From: an uncultured Eubacteriales bacterium
GTDB taxonomy: Bacteria; Bacillota; Clostridia; Oscillospirales; Acutalibacteraceae
Length of the DNA: 9,139 nt
Assembly (NCBI GenBank): GCA_900319255.1
Contig: ONNU01000108.1
Location: 1-9,139, forward strand
Direction: 5' to 3'
The position numbers and the translations under genes were made by a program. Every line of letters begins with the position of its first letter. Position 1 is the stretch's first letter. The notes below the pieces were generated by a model. The model was not told the DNA's origin and did no database searches. It saw only the letters and a program-made list of their open reading frames with translations. Positions 1-7,582 of this stretch are shown one piece after another.

Positions 1-752
1 AGAGAATGGAGGATATCATTATTGCTGACGGGGATTTCTTCTCTGTCGGGCAGGCTTTATATTATTTCAACATGCTGGGAACGCTTCAGGAGCTTTATTC
101 TGCGGATGGCTCAGGCGCTGCTTTTTTCCTGAAAAAATGCTTCTACAAGGCTGTTTCTATGCTGCCGAATATGATAAACGTGATCCCTGAGCGTGCTGAT
201 GAATGTATACGCATTTGCAGGCTTATGTATTCTCTTGTGAATGGAACGCTGTCATCGGATGAATCTGAAATACTCAGGGATACCTTTGCAGTCATGATCG
301 GAAGGCCTGATCCGGAGCCGTCTGTTTTCGGAGCGGTGCTTGGTCTGCTATATGGCTTTGACAGCAGCTACAAGGCTGATATCCGTCAGTCGATGCAGGC
401 TTATCTGTCCGGCTCAAAGGAAATGCAGAAGCAGGGAGCTGTTTTTCTGCGGGGATTGTTTTCCACTGCAAGAGATATCGTTCTTGTGGGAGATGAATTT
501 GTAAAAATGACCGATACGCTTATACGGTCTTTTGATATGAATGATTTTATGGAGGTACTGCCGGAGCTGCGTCTCGCTTTCAGCTATTTCTCTCCATATG
601 AGACCGACAGCATTGCAGAAGCTGCGGCTTCACTCCATAACGGAAGCGCAGAAAAGCTGCGCAGTAATATGCCGGTTTACAGCAGGGTCTATGCCGCCGG
701 CGCTATGCTGGAAAAGGAAATACTGACAGAAACGGGGTGGGATGATGACTGA
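1..752 (+). CDS. DUF5682 family protein (YehM-like), C-terminal part, 5' end outside window
   Basis: This is the C-terminal ~250 residues of a protein whose frame stays open to the left edge. The first in-window ATG at base 6 has no convincing ribosome binding site, and family members usually run to about 700-800 residues, so it is probably internal. Counting from that Met, the family-like stretches are PSVFGAVLGLLYGF (about 105-118), GAVFLRGLFSTARDIVL (144-160) and EVLPELRLAFSYFSPYE (183-199), where DUF5682 proteins have a conserved helical C-terminus. No catalytic motif, signal peptide or membrane segment is visible, so it is probably cytosolic. It overlaps the next gene by 11 bases, which suggests translational coupling. 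In related operons (E. coli yehL-yehM) this protein follows a MoxR AAA+ ATPase, which I predict just upstream. The molecular function of the family is unknown. The family call rests on recalled motif resemblance, not a search. Confidence 0.8.
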   Translation, partial: RMEDIIIADGDFFSVGQALYYFNMLGTLQELYSADGSGAAFFLKKCFYKAVSMLPNMINVIPERADECIRICRLMYSLVNGTLSSDESEILRDTFAVMIGRPDPEPSVFGAVLGLLYGFDSSYKADIRQSMQAYLSGSKEMQKQGAVFLRGLFSTARDIVLVGDEFVKMTDTLIRSFDMNDFMEVLPELRLAFSYFSPYETDSIAEAAASLHNGSAEKLRSNMPVYSRVYAAGAMLEKEILTETGWDDD

Positions 753-1875
753 TCCTGAAACGCTGAATAAATGGAGGCTCATTCTCGGGAAAAATTCAGA
801 GGGACATATTGATTTCAATGGAACAGAGCAGCAGACACAGCTATTTATGAGCATGGAAAATACTCTGGATTTTCTCTATGATATGGAATACGGCGAACAG
901 ATCATGCGGGCGGAACGCTCCGCAGGTACAGGCGCATCCGCACCCGCAGCTGCTCAGTGGATCGAAAAGGTCCGCCGGCTGTTTCCGAAGAGAACGGTAG
1001 AAATACTGGAAAAACAGGCTCTTGAGCATTTCGGACTGACAGAGCTGCTTACGGATAAAAAAGTGCTTTCAAAAATGGAGCCGAATGTTGATCTGCTGAA
1101 AACCGTTCTGCAGTTTAAAAATATTATGAAAAGCGATGTACTGGCAGAAGCAAGAAGGATCATCAGGAAGGTCGTTGATGAGCTTACTGAAAAAATGCAG
1201 ACCGATCTGCGGAAATCACTTATCGGCAAGCTTAACCGTTCAATGCCCAGCAATGTCCGGTCTATGCGAAATCTCGATATAAAAAAGACCATCAGACGCA
1301 ATCTGAAAAATTATGATCGTGAAAATGACCGGCTTGTGCTTAAAAATGTCTATTTCAGCAGCCGTACAAAACGATACAATAAATGGCGTGTTATCATCGC
1401 TGTAGATGAAAGCGGCTCGATGCTGGACAGCGTGATATACAGCGCTGTTATGGCAGGCATTTTCGCAAAGCTGCCGATGATAGATACGAAGCTTGTTATC
1501 TTCGATACCTCAGTGGTGGATCTCAGCGGCTATGCTGATGACCCGGTGGAGGTGCTGATGGGGGTGCAGCTTGGCGGAGGTACTAATATCGCCGGAGCTG
1601 TAAACTACTGCGAATCACTTTGCAGCAACCCTTATGAAACTATTTATGTTGTGGTCACGGATCTTTACGAGGGAGGCAGCTCACAGCATCTTCTGAAAAG
1701 CTGCAGCGATATTATCGGCAGCGGAAGTAAAATGGTCTTTCTCACTGCGCTGGACAGGGACGCCAATCCTGCATATGATGTCAATCTCGGTCAGAAGCTT
1801 GCTGATATGGGAGCTTTTGTAGGCGCTATGACACCGGAGCAGCTCGGGGATCACATTGGCAAAATGATAATGTAG
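742..1875 (+). CDS. VWA (von Willebrand factor A) domain protein, YehP-like, with complete MIDAS
   Basis: A 377-residue protein, close to the length of E. coli YehP. Residues 1-205 are charged and mostly helical. Residues about 214-375 form a VWA domain of the CoxE-like type. The metal-ion-dependent adhesion site is intact: DESGS at 222-226 (D222, S224, S226), T281 in LGGGTN, and D307 in VVTD after a hydrophobic strand. Such domains bind Mg2+ and grip partner proteins, and they typically work with MoxR-family AAA+ ATPases in metal insertion or protein remodelling. No signal peptide or transmembrane segment is seen, so it is cytosolic. ATG codons lie back to back at 742 and 745. The only SD-like run (GGGGTGG, 734-740) is too close to be ideal, so translation may depend on ribosomes terminating at 752. 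Its partner is inferred to be the missing MoxR protein. The VWA call is very secure; the YehP equivalence rests on length and neighbours. Confidence 0.93.
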   Translation: MMTDPETLNKWRLILGKNSEGHIDFNGTEQQTQLFMSMENTLDFLYDMEYGEQIMRAERSAGTGASAPAAAQWIEKVRRLFPKRTVEILEKQALEHFGLTELLTDKKVLSKMEPNVDLLKTVLQFKNIMKSDVLAEARRIIRKVVDELTEKMQTDLRKSLIGKLNRSMPSNVRSMRNLDIKKTIRRNLKNYDRENDRLVLKNVYFSSRTKRYNKWRVIIAVDESGSMLDSVIYSAVMAGIFAKLPMIDTKLVIFDTSVVDLSGYADDPVEVLMGVQLGGGTNIAGAVNYCESLCSNPYETIYVVVTDLYEGGSSQHLLKSCSDIIGSGSKMVFLTALDRDANPAYDVNLGQKLADMGAFVGAMTPEQLGDHIGKMIM

Positions 1876-1878
1876 GCG

Positions 1879-1886
1879 GGAGGTGA
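1879..1886 (+). promoter_or_regulatory. Perfect Shine-Dalgarno deciding a GTG start
   Basis: GGAGGTGA is fully complementary to the 3' end of 16S rRNA and lies 4 bases before GTG at 1891. It fixes the non-ATG start of the SWIM gene and suggests this gene is translated independently of its upstream neighbour, unlike the overlapping genes on either side. Confidence 0.85.
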
Positions 1887-1890
1887 CGCA

Positions 1891-3918
1891 GTGGATAATT
1901 TAAAAAAGACTCTTGCAGGCGCAGATGACGAATATCTCACAGGACTGAGCAACAAGGGTACTGTAAAGCGGGCATACAAGGATCTTGAAACGGCAAGGAT
2001 CACAGCGAATTATATTGACGATTCCGCTTATGTCAGCATTGACAATACAAAATGCGTTATTTTATCTCCGATCGCTGAAAGCACCTGCAGCTGTCCCTCA
2101 CGTTCGGTATGCCGTCATATAATAGCAGCCGTAATATGGCTGAAAAAGGAGCTGCTTGCTGACACAGAAAAAAGCGAGGCAGAAAACGCTCCGGAAGAAA
2201 AAACAAACACTCTTGAACAGGAGCTGACTGATTTTCCTGTAGAAAAGCTTTGCAAAGCGATGAAAAAGAAATATTACAATACATTTCTTGAAAAAGCAAG
2301 GCTCGGTATCCTGCCCGCAATGGAGGAGCTTTCAACTATAACTGTGGATATAGCGGAGGATAATACGACCGTCAAGCTTCTCTCCCCTATCGGCTATTCT
2401 GCCTGTACCTGTCACAGCAATGAGCTGTGCAAGCATAAGGCGGCAGCTATACTCGCATGGAAGATAAAGCATAGGATAATCAGTCTGGATGCCCTCGCTC
2501 CTGTGGAAGAAACCACCGCCGCAGATGTACCGAAAATACATCATGGCGCAGCTTATTGTATTGAACTGCTTGAACGGATATTATCTGACGGGCTTGTGCG
2601 CACGCCGGAGGATGCAGCGGAGGCGGCAGAATCAGCTGCGCTTGTCTGTCATAACTCCGGGATACCGGAAGGCGAAAAGCTTCTCCGGGAAGTAGGCAAC
2701 CGTCTGAAAGCCTATATCTCCCATCGCCCGGATTTCAGCACTGACAGCCTGTTTTCAGCGATTATGGACGCTTATGCGCTGATGACAGCCTTATCAAAGG
2801 AAAATGACAGCGCAAGGCTCAGGGAGCTTTCCGGTGAATTCAAAAGCTCCTATCAGATCACGGATGAATTATATCTTATCCCTGTCTCACAAAGAAGATT
2901 TGATTCGGCGGCGGGATATGAAGGCAATATTTATTATTTTCTCACCAAAGGTCAGTCTGCGCCGCCGTTTCTGACCTATTCGGATGTAAGACCTACATTC
3001 TATGAAAATAACAGGCGCAGTAAAATATCAAGCGCGCCTTGGGGACTTTTCGGAACTGCATCTGTACTGCTGAATTATGAAATGCGTCTGACGCTGCCCA
3101 AGCTTTCGGGAATAAAGCTTTCTTCCTCTGCTGATACAAAGGCTTCCCAGATATGCAGACCGGAGTTGAACCAGAAGGCTGTTTATGACAGGATATACAC
3201 GGATTTTTCTGATCTGATAAATGACAATTTCGTAAATCAGAAGGAAAACGACAATTCCGAAACTCTTGTAATGCTGATGCCTGAAAAATGCATAAGCTCA
3301 GTATTCAGCGAAATTAATCAGACCCATACTATTATCATTGAGGACTTTTACGGTCAGCGCCTGAATATCAAAGCCCGCTATAATAACAATACAAGAGCAT
3401 TCTTTTCGCAGCTTTCCGCTGTGGGAAAAAATATGCTGGAAAACCCCGAAAAGTCATATGTTATTTTCGGCAGCGCATATATCGAAAACGGAGAATGTAA
3501 TATCTATCCTATCGCAGTCTTTGATAATATCAAAGCGCCAAGACCTCAGCATGAAAACAGAAAGCATGAAGCAGTCCCTTCATATCAGTATTTTTCTGAT
3601 CTTTTCCGTGAACTGAGCTGTATGCTCTGCGATATGATACAGTGCGGCATCAATTCCTTTGATCTTATTGAACAGATAACAGACTGCGCTGATGAATGTG
3701 AGGGTTCAGGGCTGGCTGTTTTATCGGAAATGCTAAGAAAGCTTTCGGATGCTGTCGCTGCAAAAAAGCATACATACAGTAATGATAATTCTGAGATCAT
3801 CCGGATAATGAAAAAAATCTATATCTATATAAAAACCGGTACTAAAAAAACCGAAATAAAATGCGCTATTAATAATCTGTATGAAAGAGAGGAAAAACAG
3901 AATGGATCTTCTGACTAA
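1891..3918 (+). CDS. SWIM zinc-finger protein with two tandem SWIM motifs (YehQ-like)
   Basis: A 675-residue protein that starts at GTG 1891, chosen for the perfect SD at 1879-1886. It carries two SWIM-type zinc-binding motifs, both CxC-x5-CxH: C66, C68, C74, H76 and C172, C174, C180, H182. Each is preceded by LSPI and followed by an AA...W helix, so the whole ~70-residue unit (about 14-85 and 113-190) looks duplicated. An acidic linker rich in E, K and T separates the copies (about 86-112). SWIM domains are known to bind DNA or protein partners. Residues 190-675 are helical in the first part and then mixed; I recognise no named domain there. The protein has no membrane segment or signal peptide. 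It sits 15 bases after the VWA gene and overlaps the DUF4132 gene by 17 bases. In the E. coli yeh cluster YehQ is the SWIM member. The SWIM assignment is secure; the target ligand is unknown. Confidence 0.9.
   Translation: MDNLKKTLAGADDEYLTGLSNKGTVKRAYKDLETARITANYIDDSAYVSIDNTKCVILSPIAESTCSCPSRSVCRHIIAAVIWLKKELLADTEKSEAENAPEEKTNTLEQELTDFPVEKLCKAMKKKYYNTFLEKARLGILPAMEELSTITVDIAEDNTTVKLLSPIGYSACTCHSNELCKHKAAAILAWKIKHRIISLDALAPVEETTAADVPKIHHGAAYCIELLERILSDGLVRTPEDAAEAAESAALVCHNSGIPEGEKLLREVGNRLKAYISHRPDFSTDSLFSAIMDAYALMTALSKENDSARLRELSGEFKSSYQITDELYLIPVSQRRFDSAAGYEGNIYYFLTKGQSAPPFLTYSDVRPTFYENNRRSKISSAPWGLFGTASVLLNYEMRLTLPKLSGIKLSSSADTKASQICRPELNQKAVYDRIYTDFSDLINDNFVNQKENDNSETLVMLMPEKCISSVFSEINQTHTIIIEDFYGQRLNIKARYNNNTRAFFSQLSAVGKNMLENPEKSYVIFGSAYIENGECNIYPIAVFDNIKAPRPQHENRKHEAVPSYQYFSDLFRELSCMLCDMIQCGINSFDLIEQITDCADECEGSGLAVLSEMLRKLSDAVAAKKHTYSNDNSEIIRIMKKIYIYIKTGTKKTEIKCAINNLYEREEKQNGSSD
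3887..3892 (+). promoter_or_regulatory. Ribosome binding site deciding the DUF4132 start
   Basis: GAGAGG ends 9 bases before ATG 3902. The in-frame ATG at 3881, seven codons upstream, has only an AT-rich stretch before it (AATAATCTGT) and no SD, so 3902 is preferred. The site lies inside the end of the SWIM gene. Confidence 0.6.
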
Positions 3919-6900
3919 AGGACAGGACAACGACCTGCAGAAAAAAATAATCATGACCCTGAAAGAAGTCGGGCTTACAGATGAGGAGCTAAGCGCAGCG
4001 CAGGAATTTTTTGATTTTTCAAAGGATATCGACCTTTCGCTGCTTGATAAGCTTCATTACCGCAGGATCAATTACGATACATCCCATAAAAACAGCAGTA
4101 TGCTGTATGCTGATCTGCTTCGCCTGCCGAATAAAAAATCTATAGATGCCACAAACAGATTTATTTTGTTTCTTGATGCAATAGGCGGAAATAAAATCGG
4201 ACGTCTGTTTATGTTCGGTGTATATTCATATATGTACAACGATGCTGAGCTTGCAAGAGCAAAAAAGGCGTTTGAACTGAGATACCCGCCGGAGGACGTA
4301 CCGGGCAAAATCGCAGCGCTTGTTGCATATGGCATCAATTCTGAAAAAGTATTGTACAATGATACGCTTATCAGAATTATTAAGGACAACAGAAGATGTA
4401 TGTATCGGGCAGGAAAGTATTTCTGCTTTGGTGAGGACGGCTTTGCAAAGGCAAGATTATATTCTCTGGCGCTTGCCTACTGCGAAGACGAAGAATTTAC
4501 CAGAGAAGAGATCGACGAAATGCAGTCCTATATCCTGGCAAGAAACAAGGAACTGAACGCGCAGTACACTGCTGTTCTTGAGAATGTGGTCATCATGCTG
4601 TTTATGAGTATGAAAAACAGCGCTGAGATCAAAGCTATGCTCAGGCAAAGGCTAAGCCACGATTATACTAAGCTGTTTCCCGCTTTCCTGCAGTTTGTTC
4701 CTCAGGATTATTTTGAAAGCAATATGGAAGTCCTCGCAGAGATCGCTGACGGATCAGATGATATGACCGGGGAAAACCTTATAAAGCTTGCAGTCAGAAG
4801 CGCCGCCGCTTCAAATGCATTTATCTACCGCAAGAATTCCACCTACTCTGAAAATTCAATGAATTTCCTTGAAATGGTCGCACGGAAATATACAGAGGAA
4901 TACATTACCGTAATGACAGCAAATGAAGCTGTGGGAACCGGCGCAAGATGGGGATATTTCTTCGATTATTTCAGCGAGCTTTCTGAAATACTGGAAAAGG
5001 AGGTTCCCGGAGCAAAGGAAAAATATGCTGTGCGTTCTCAGAATGAACTGGTAGAGCTGACTATACACCGTGAGGTGCTGGATGTAAAAAATTCGATACG
5101 AAAACAGGTAATGGATTATCTGCGGGGTGATGCGGATATAAGTGTGCTTTTAGAGGTACGCGCAACGCTTGCAGAAAATCACAAGCAGTGGAACGGGTCA
5201 ATGGAGCATGAGGGAAAAATGCTGGGGCAGCTGGTCTTCTGCGAGGATTTTTATGGAAGATATGTGGCGCTGAAAATGATACAGAACATCAGCTGTATAA
5301 AATTCTATCTGCTTGGTCTGGATCAGTATGCAAAGGATATGGGTATTGCGGTAAAACAGATATTCAGCGCAGCTATCAGGGCTGGTGTTCCCATTGAGGA
5401 CAGGATCAGAACCTATGAGTTCTTATATTCCTATATGAGCTACTGGGAGAACAAAAAGAAAACTCTGAATGATGCAATTATCGCCGTTATGTCCGAAAAC
5501 AGCGAGAAATGCGACAGCGATTATGAAAAAGAATGTATGAAGCATCAGACATTTACCTGCTGCTGTTATGCCGAATATCTTGGAAAAACCAACACTGACA
5601 ATAAAAACAAGGACAGGCTTCTGGCTCTTTGCGGTCATTCATCAAAGGAAGTACGCCGCACAGTTATTAATATCCTTGCAGCCTGTCCGGATTATGAAAA
5701 TGATATCATAGCTCTGCTGTCTGCTAAAAAACAGGCACTGCGTGAAACGGCTGTCGATATCATCAACTTATGGGGCGTGGGAAAATACCGCGAGGTTCTT
5801 GAAAAAGCAGCCGATACAGAAAAAAGCGTCAAACTTGCCGATAAGATCAGAGCCCTGCTCAGCTCCTCTGTTTCTGCTTCGCTTGACGAAAAGGGAAATG
5901 TAGTCTTTTCTCCCGCTGCCTTTGTTGAGGATATCCACAAGGGAGGCAGGGCAAGAAAGCTTTCATGGGTATATGAAGCGCCTATGCCCGGAGTAAGCTA
6001 TAAAAACGGCGGTACGGCAGAGGAAAAATATATGCAGGCTCTTCTGCTTTGCTACTGCACAATGCCTGTTCCGGGTAGAAATAATAACGCTTTTCTTCTT
6101 GCATCCGAGCTTGATGAAAATGAGCTTAACAGGTTCGCGGCGGAGGTTTTCTCCCGGTGGTACAGCGCAGGTGCCGAGGCAAAAACAAAATGGGCTATGT
6201 ATTTTGCGATCATTCACGGCGGCGACAGTATGGTGGAATATGCGCTGAAGTGTATCAGGGAATGGGCGGAAAATATGCGCGGCGCGATCGCTGCGGAGGC
6301 GGTCAGGGCTATTGCTCTGAACGGAAGCTCTCAGGCTTTGATGGCTGTGGATAATCTTGCGCACAAATTCAAACAGAAGCAGGTCAAAAAGGCTGCCGCA
6401 GAAGCTATGGAAAGCGCTGCTCAGGAGCTTGGCATCACTGCCGATGAGCTTGGGGACAGAATCGTTCCCGATCTTGGTTTCGATGACTGCATGGAGCGCA
6501 TTTTTGATTATGGAAGCAGGAAATTCAGGGTCTGTCTTTCCATGACGTTAGAGCTTGAAGTCTTTGATGAAAACAATAAAAAACTCAAGACCATTCCATC
6601 ACCCGGCAAAAAGGATGATGAGGCTGTCGCTAAGGAATCGAATGCGCAGTTCAAGGCTTTGAAAAAACAGCTTAAAAATGTCATTTCGATACAGAAGCTC
6701 CGGCTTGAAACGGCGCTCATGGCTGACAGACGTTGGACAAAGGAAAACTGGGAGGCTCTGTTTGTCAGAAATCCGGTAATGCGCTGCTTTGCTGAAAGTC
6801 TGATCTGGGCGGCATACAGCAATGAGGAATGCACCACCTTCCGCTATATGGAGGACGGAACCTTCAATACGGTGGACGAGGATGAATTTGAGCTTCCGGA

Positions 6901-7453
6901 AGGCTCGGTCATCGGTCTTGTACACCCGATAGAGCTTGACGATGAAACCCTGAACGCATGGAAGGAGCAGCTCAGCGATTATGAGGTCACTCAGCAGATA
7001 CCTCAGCTTGAACGTCCCATTTACCGCATCAAAGATGATGAGATCGGCAAGCTTGATCTCAACCGTTTCAACGGACGTTCAATAAATGCGCTTTCGCTGA
7101 TGGGAAGGATGATAAAATACGGCTGGAGCAAAGGCTCGGCTCAGGATGCGGGAATGTTCTATGTGTTCTACCGTGAGGATGTGACCGGAAGGATCAACAA
7201 TCCCGACGGCTCGGTTTCCTTTACCGGCAGCGCCGCAGAGCTGCATTTCAGCGGAGCATATATCGCTGTTGAGGACGATCAGGTGCTTATTGAAAATGTC
7301 CGCTTCTATGAACCCGGCACTATTGAGCATGGAAGCTATGTCTATGATGAAGCAGACGATGAAAAGGCGATTACCCTCGACCGTATTCCGCCGAGATATT
7401 TCAGTGAGATAGTTATGCAGCTTGAGGAGATAACAAAAAGTACAGAGGGTTAA
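3902..7453 (+). CDS. DUF4132 domain protein, very large (YehI-like)
   Basis: A 1183-residue protein (1190 if the ATG at 3881 is used), similar in length to E. coli YehI (about 1200). Most of the first ~840 residues look alpha-helical. Two stretches resemble HEAT/ARM repeats: about 570-625 (GHSSKEVRRTVINILA, then KQALRETAVDIINLWG) and about 760-850 (KWAMYFAIIHGGDSMVEYAL, then AEAVRAIALNGSSQALMAV). The DUF4132 core follows at about 847-1045, with recognisable steps DRIVPDLGFD, SPGKKDDEAVAK, FKALKKQLKNV, ADRRWTKENWEALFVRNP, GLVHPIEL and AWKEQLSDYEV. The C-terminal part carries GRMIKYGWSKGSAQDAGMF and a final PRYFSEIVMQLEEI. There is no signal peptide, membrane helix or catalytic triad that I can identify, so a scaffold or adaptor role in the cytosol is inferred. 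It is the last gene of the operon, overlapping the SWIM gene and followed by a terminator. In E. coli yehI, once linked to molybdate regulation (molR), lies before yehL, so the order differs here. Confidence 0.9.
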   Translation: MDLLTKGQDNDLQKKIIMTLKEVGLTDEELSAAQEFFDFSKDIDLSLLDKLHYRRINYDTSHKNSSMLYADLLRLPNKKSIDATNRFILFLDAIGGNKIGRLFMFGVYSYMYNDAELARAKKAFELRYPPEDVPGKIAALVAYGINSEKVLYNDTLIRIIKDNRRCMYRAGKYFCFGEDGFAKARLYSLALAYCEDEEFTREEIDEMQSYILARNKELNAQYTAVLENVVIMLFMSMKNSAEIKAMLRQRLSHDYTKLFPAFLQFVPQDYFESNMEVLAEIADGSDDMTGENLIKLAVRSAAASNAFIYRKNSTYSENSMNFLEMVARKYTEEYITVMTANEAVGTGARWGYFFDYFSELSEILEKEVPGAKEKYAVRSQNELVELTIHREVLDVKNSIRKQVMDYLRGDADISVLLEVRATLAENHKQWNGSMEHEGKMLGQLVFCEDFYGRYVALKMIQNISCIKFYLLGLDQYAKDMGIAVKQIFSAAIRAGVPIEDRIRTYEFLYSYMSYWENKKKTLNDAIIAVMSENSEKCDSDYEKECMKHQTFTCCCYAEYLGKTNTDNKNKDRLLALCGHSSKEVRRTVINILAACPDYENDIIALLSAKKQALRETAVDIINLWGVGKYREVLEKAADTEKSVKLADKIRALLSSSVSASLDEKGNVVFSPAAFVEDIHKGGRARKLSWVYEAPMPGVSYKNGGTAEEKYMQALLLCYCTMPVPGRNNNAFLLASELDENELNRFAAEVFSRWYSAGAEAKTKWAMYFAIIHGGDSMVEYALKCIREWAENMRGAIAAEAVRAIALNGSSQALMAVDNLAHKFKQKQVKKAAAEAMESAAQELGITADELGDRIVPDLGFDDCMERIFDYGSRKFRVCLSMTLELEVFDENNKKLKTIPSPGKKDDEAVAKESNAQFKALKKQLKNVISIQKLRLETALMADRRWTKENWEALFVRNPVMRCFAESLIWAAYSNEECTTFRYMEDGTFNTVDEDEFELPEGSVIGLVHPIELDDETLNAWKEQLSDYEVTQQIPQLERPIYRIKDDEIGKLDLNRFNGRSINALSLMGRMIKYGWSKGSAQDAGMFYVFYREDVTGRINNPDGSVSFTGSAAELHFSGAYIAVEDDQVLIENVRFYEPGTIEHGSYVYDEADDEKAITLDRIPPRYFSEIVMQLEEITKSTEG

Positions 7454-7455
7454 TC

Positions 7456-7473
7456 GGTAATGTGCTGATTACC
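7456..7473. repeat. Small hairpin after the operon stop
   Basis: GGTAAT pairs perfectly with ATTACC across the 6-base loop GTGCTG, starting 2 bases after the DUF4132 stop codon. No T run follows, so it is not a terminator by itself. It could protect the mRNA 3' end or be chance. Confidence 0.35.
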
Positions 7474-7507
7474 TGTACCTGCAATGTTTATTGAAAATTT
7501 TGTTTCG

Positions 7508-7527
7508 TGATTATTTCCTGATAATCA
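7508..7527. repeat. Second perfect hairpin in the convergent intergenic region
   Basis: TGATTAT pairs with ATAATCA (7 base pairs) over the 6-base loop TTCCTG. The stem is AT-rich and so weak as RNA. It lies 4 bases before the strong terminator stem and could equally be a protein-binding dyad. Confidence 0.35.
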
Positions 7528-7531
7528 AAAA

Positions 7532-7576
7532 ATCGGAGTCTGAAAAAAAAGGCTCCGATCGTTTTTTATATTTTTT
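7532..7576. terminator. Bidirectional rho-independent terminator between convergent operons
   Basis: A 10-base-pair stem joins ATCGGAGTCT (7532-7541) to AGGCTCCGAT (7550-7559) with one T-G wobble and an 8-base A-rich loop. On the + strand it is followed by CG and two runs of six T (7562-7567, 7571-7576), ending the DUF4132 operon. On the - strand the same stem is followed by TTTTT (complement of 7527-7531), so it can also end the GGDEF transcript, whose stop is 24 bases away. Confidence 0.9.
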
Positions 7577-7582
7577 GCTGAT

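Noticed and set aside
954..1301. Open frame of 115 codons on the - strand
   Set aside because: It is antisense to the helical part of the VWA gene, its product is low-complexity and rich in Ser and Phe, and it has no plausible start signal.
3881..3901. Upstream in-frame ATG for the DUF4132 gene
   Set aside because: It has no SD before it, while ATG 3902 has GAGAGG at a good distance; it adds only seven lysine- and arginine-rich residues.
5963..6364. Open frame of 133 codons on the - strand
   Set aside because: It lies antisense within the DUF4132 gene, its product is unlike any family I know, and the + strand frame carries clear DUF4132 family sequence.
6508..6925. Two overlapping - strand frames of 108-109 codons
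   Set aside because: They are shadows of the most conserved part of DUF4132; conserved codons on the + strand explain the openness.
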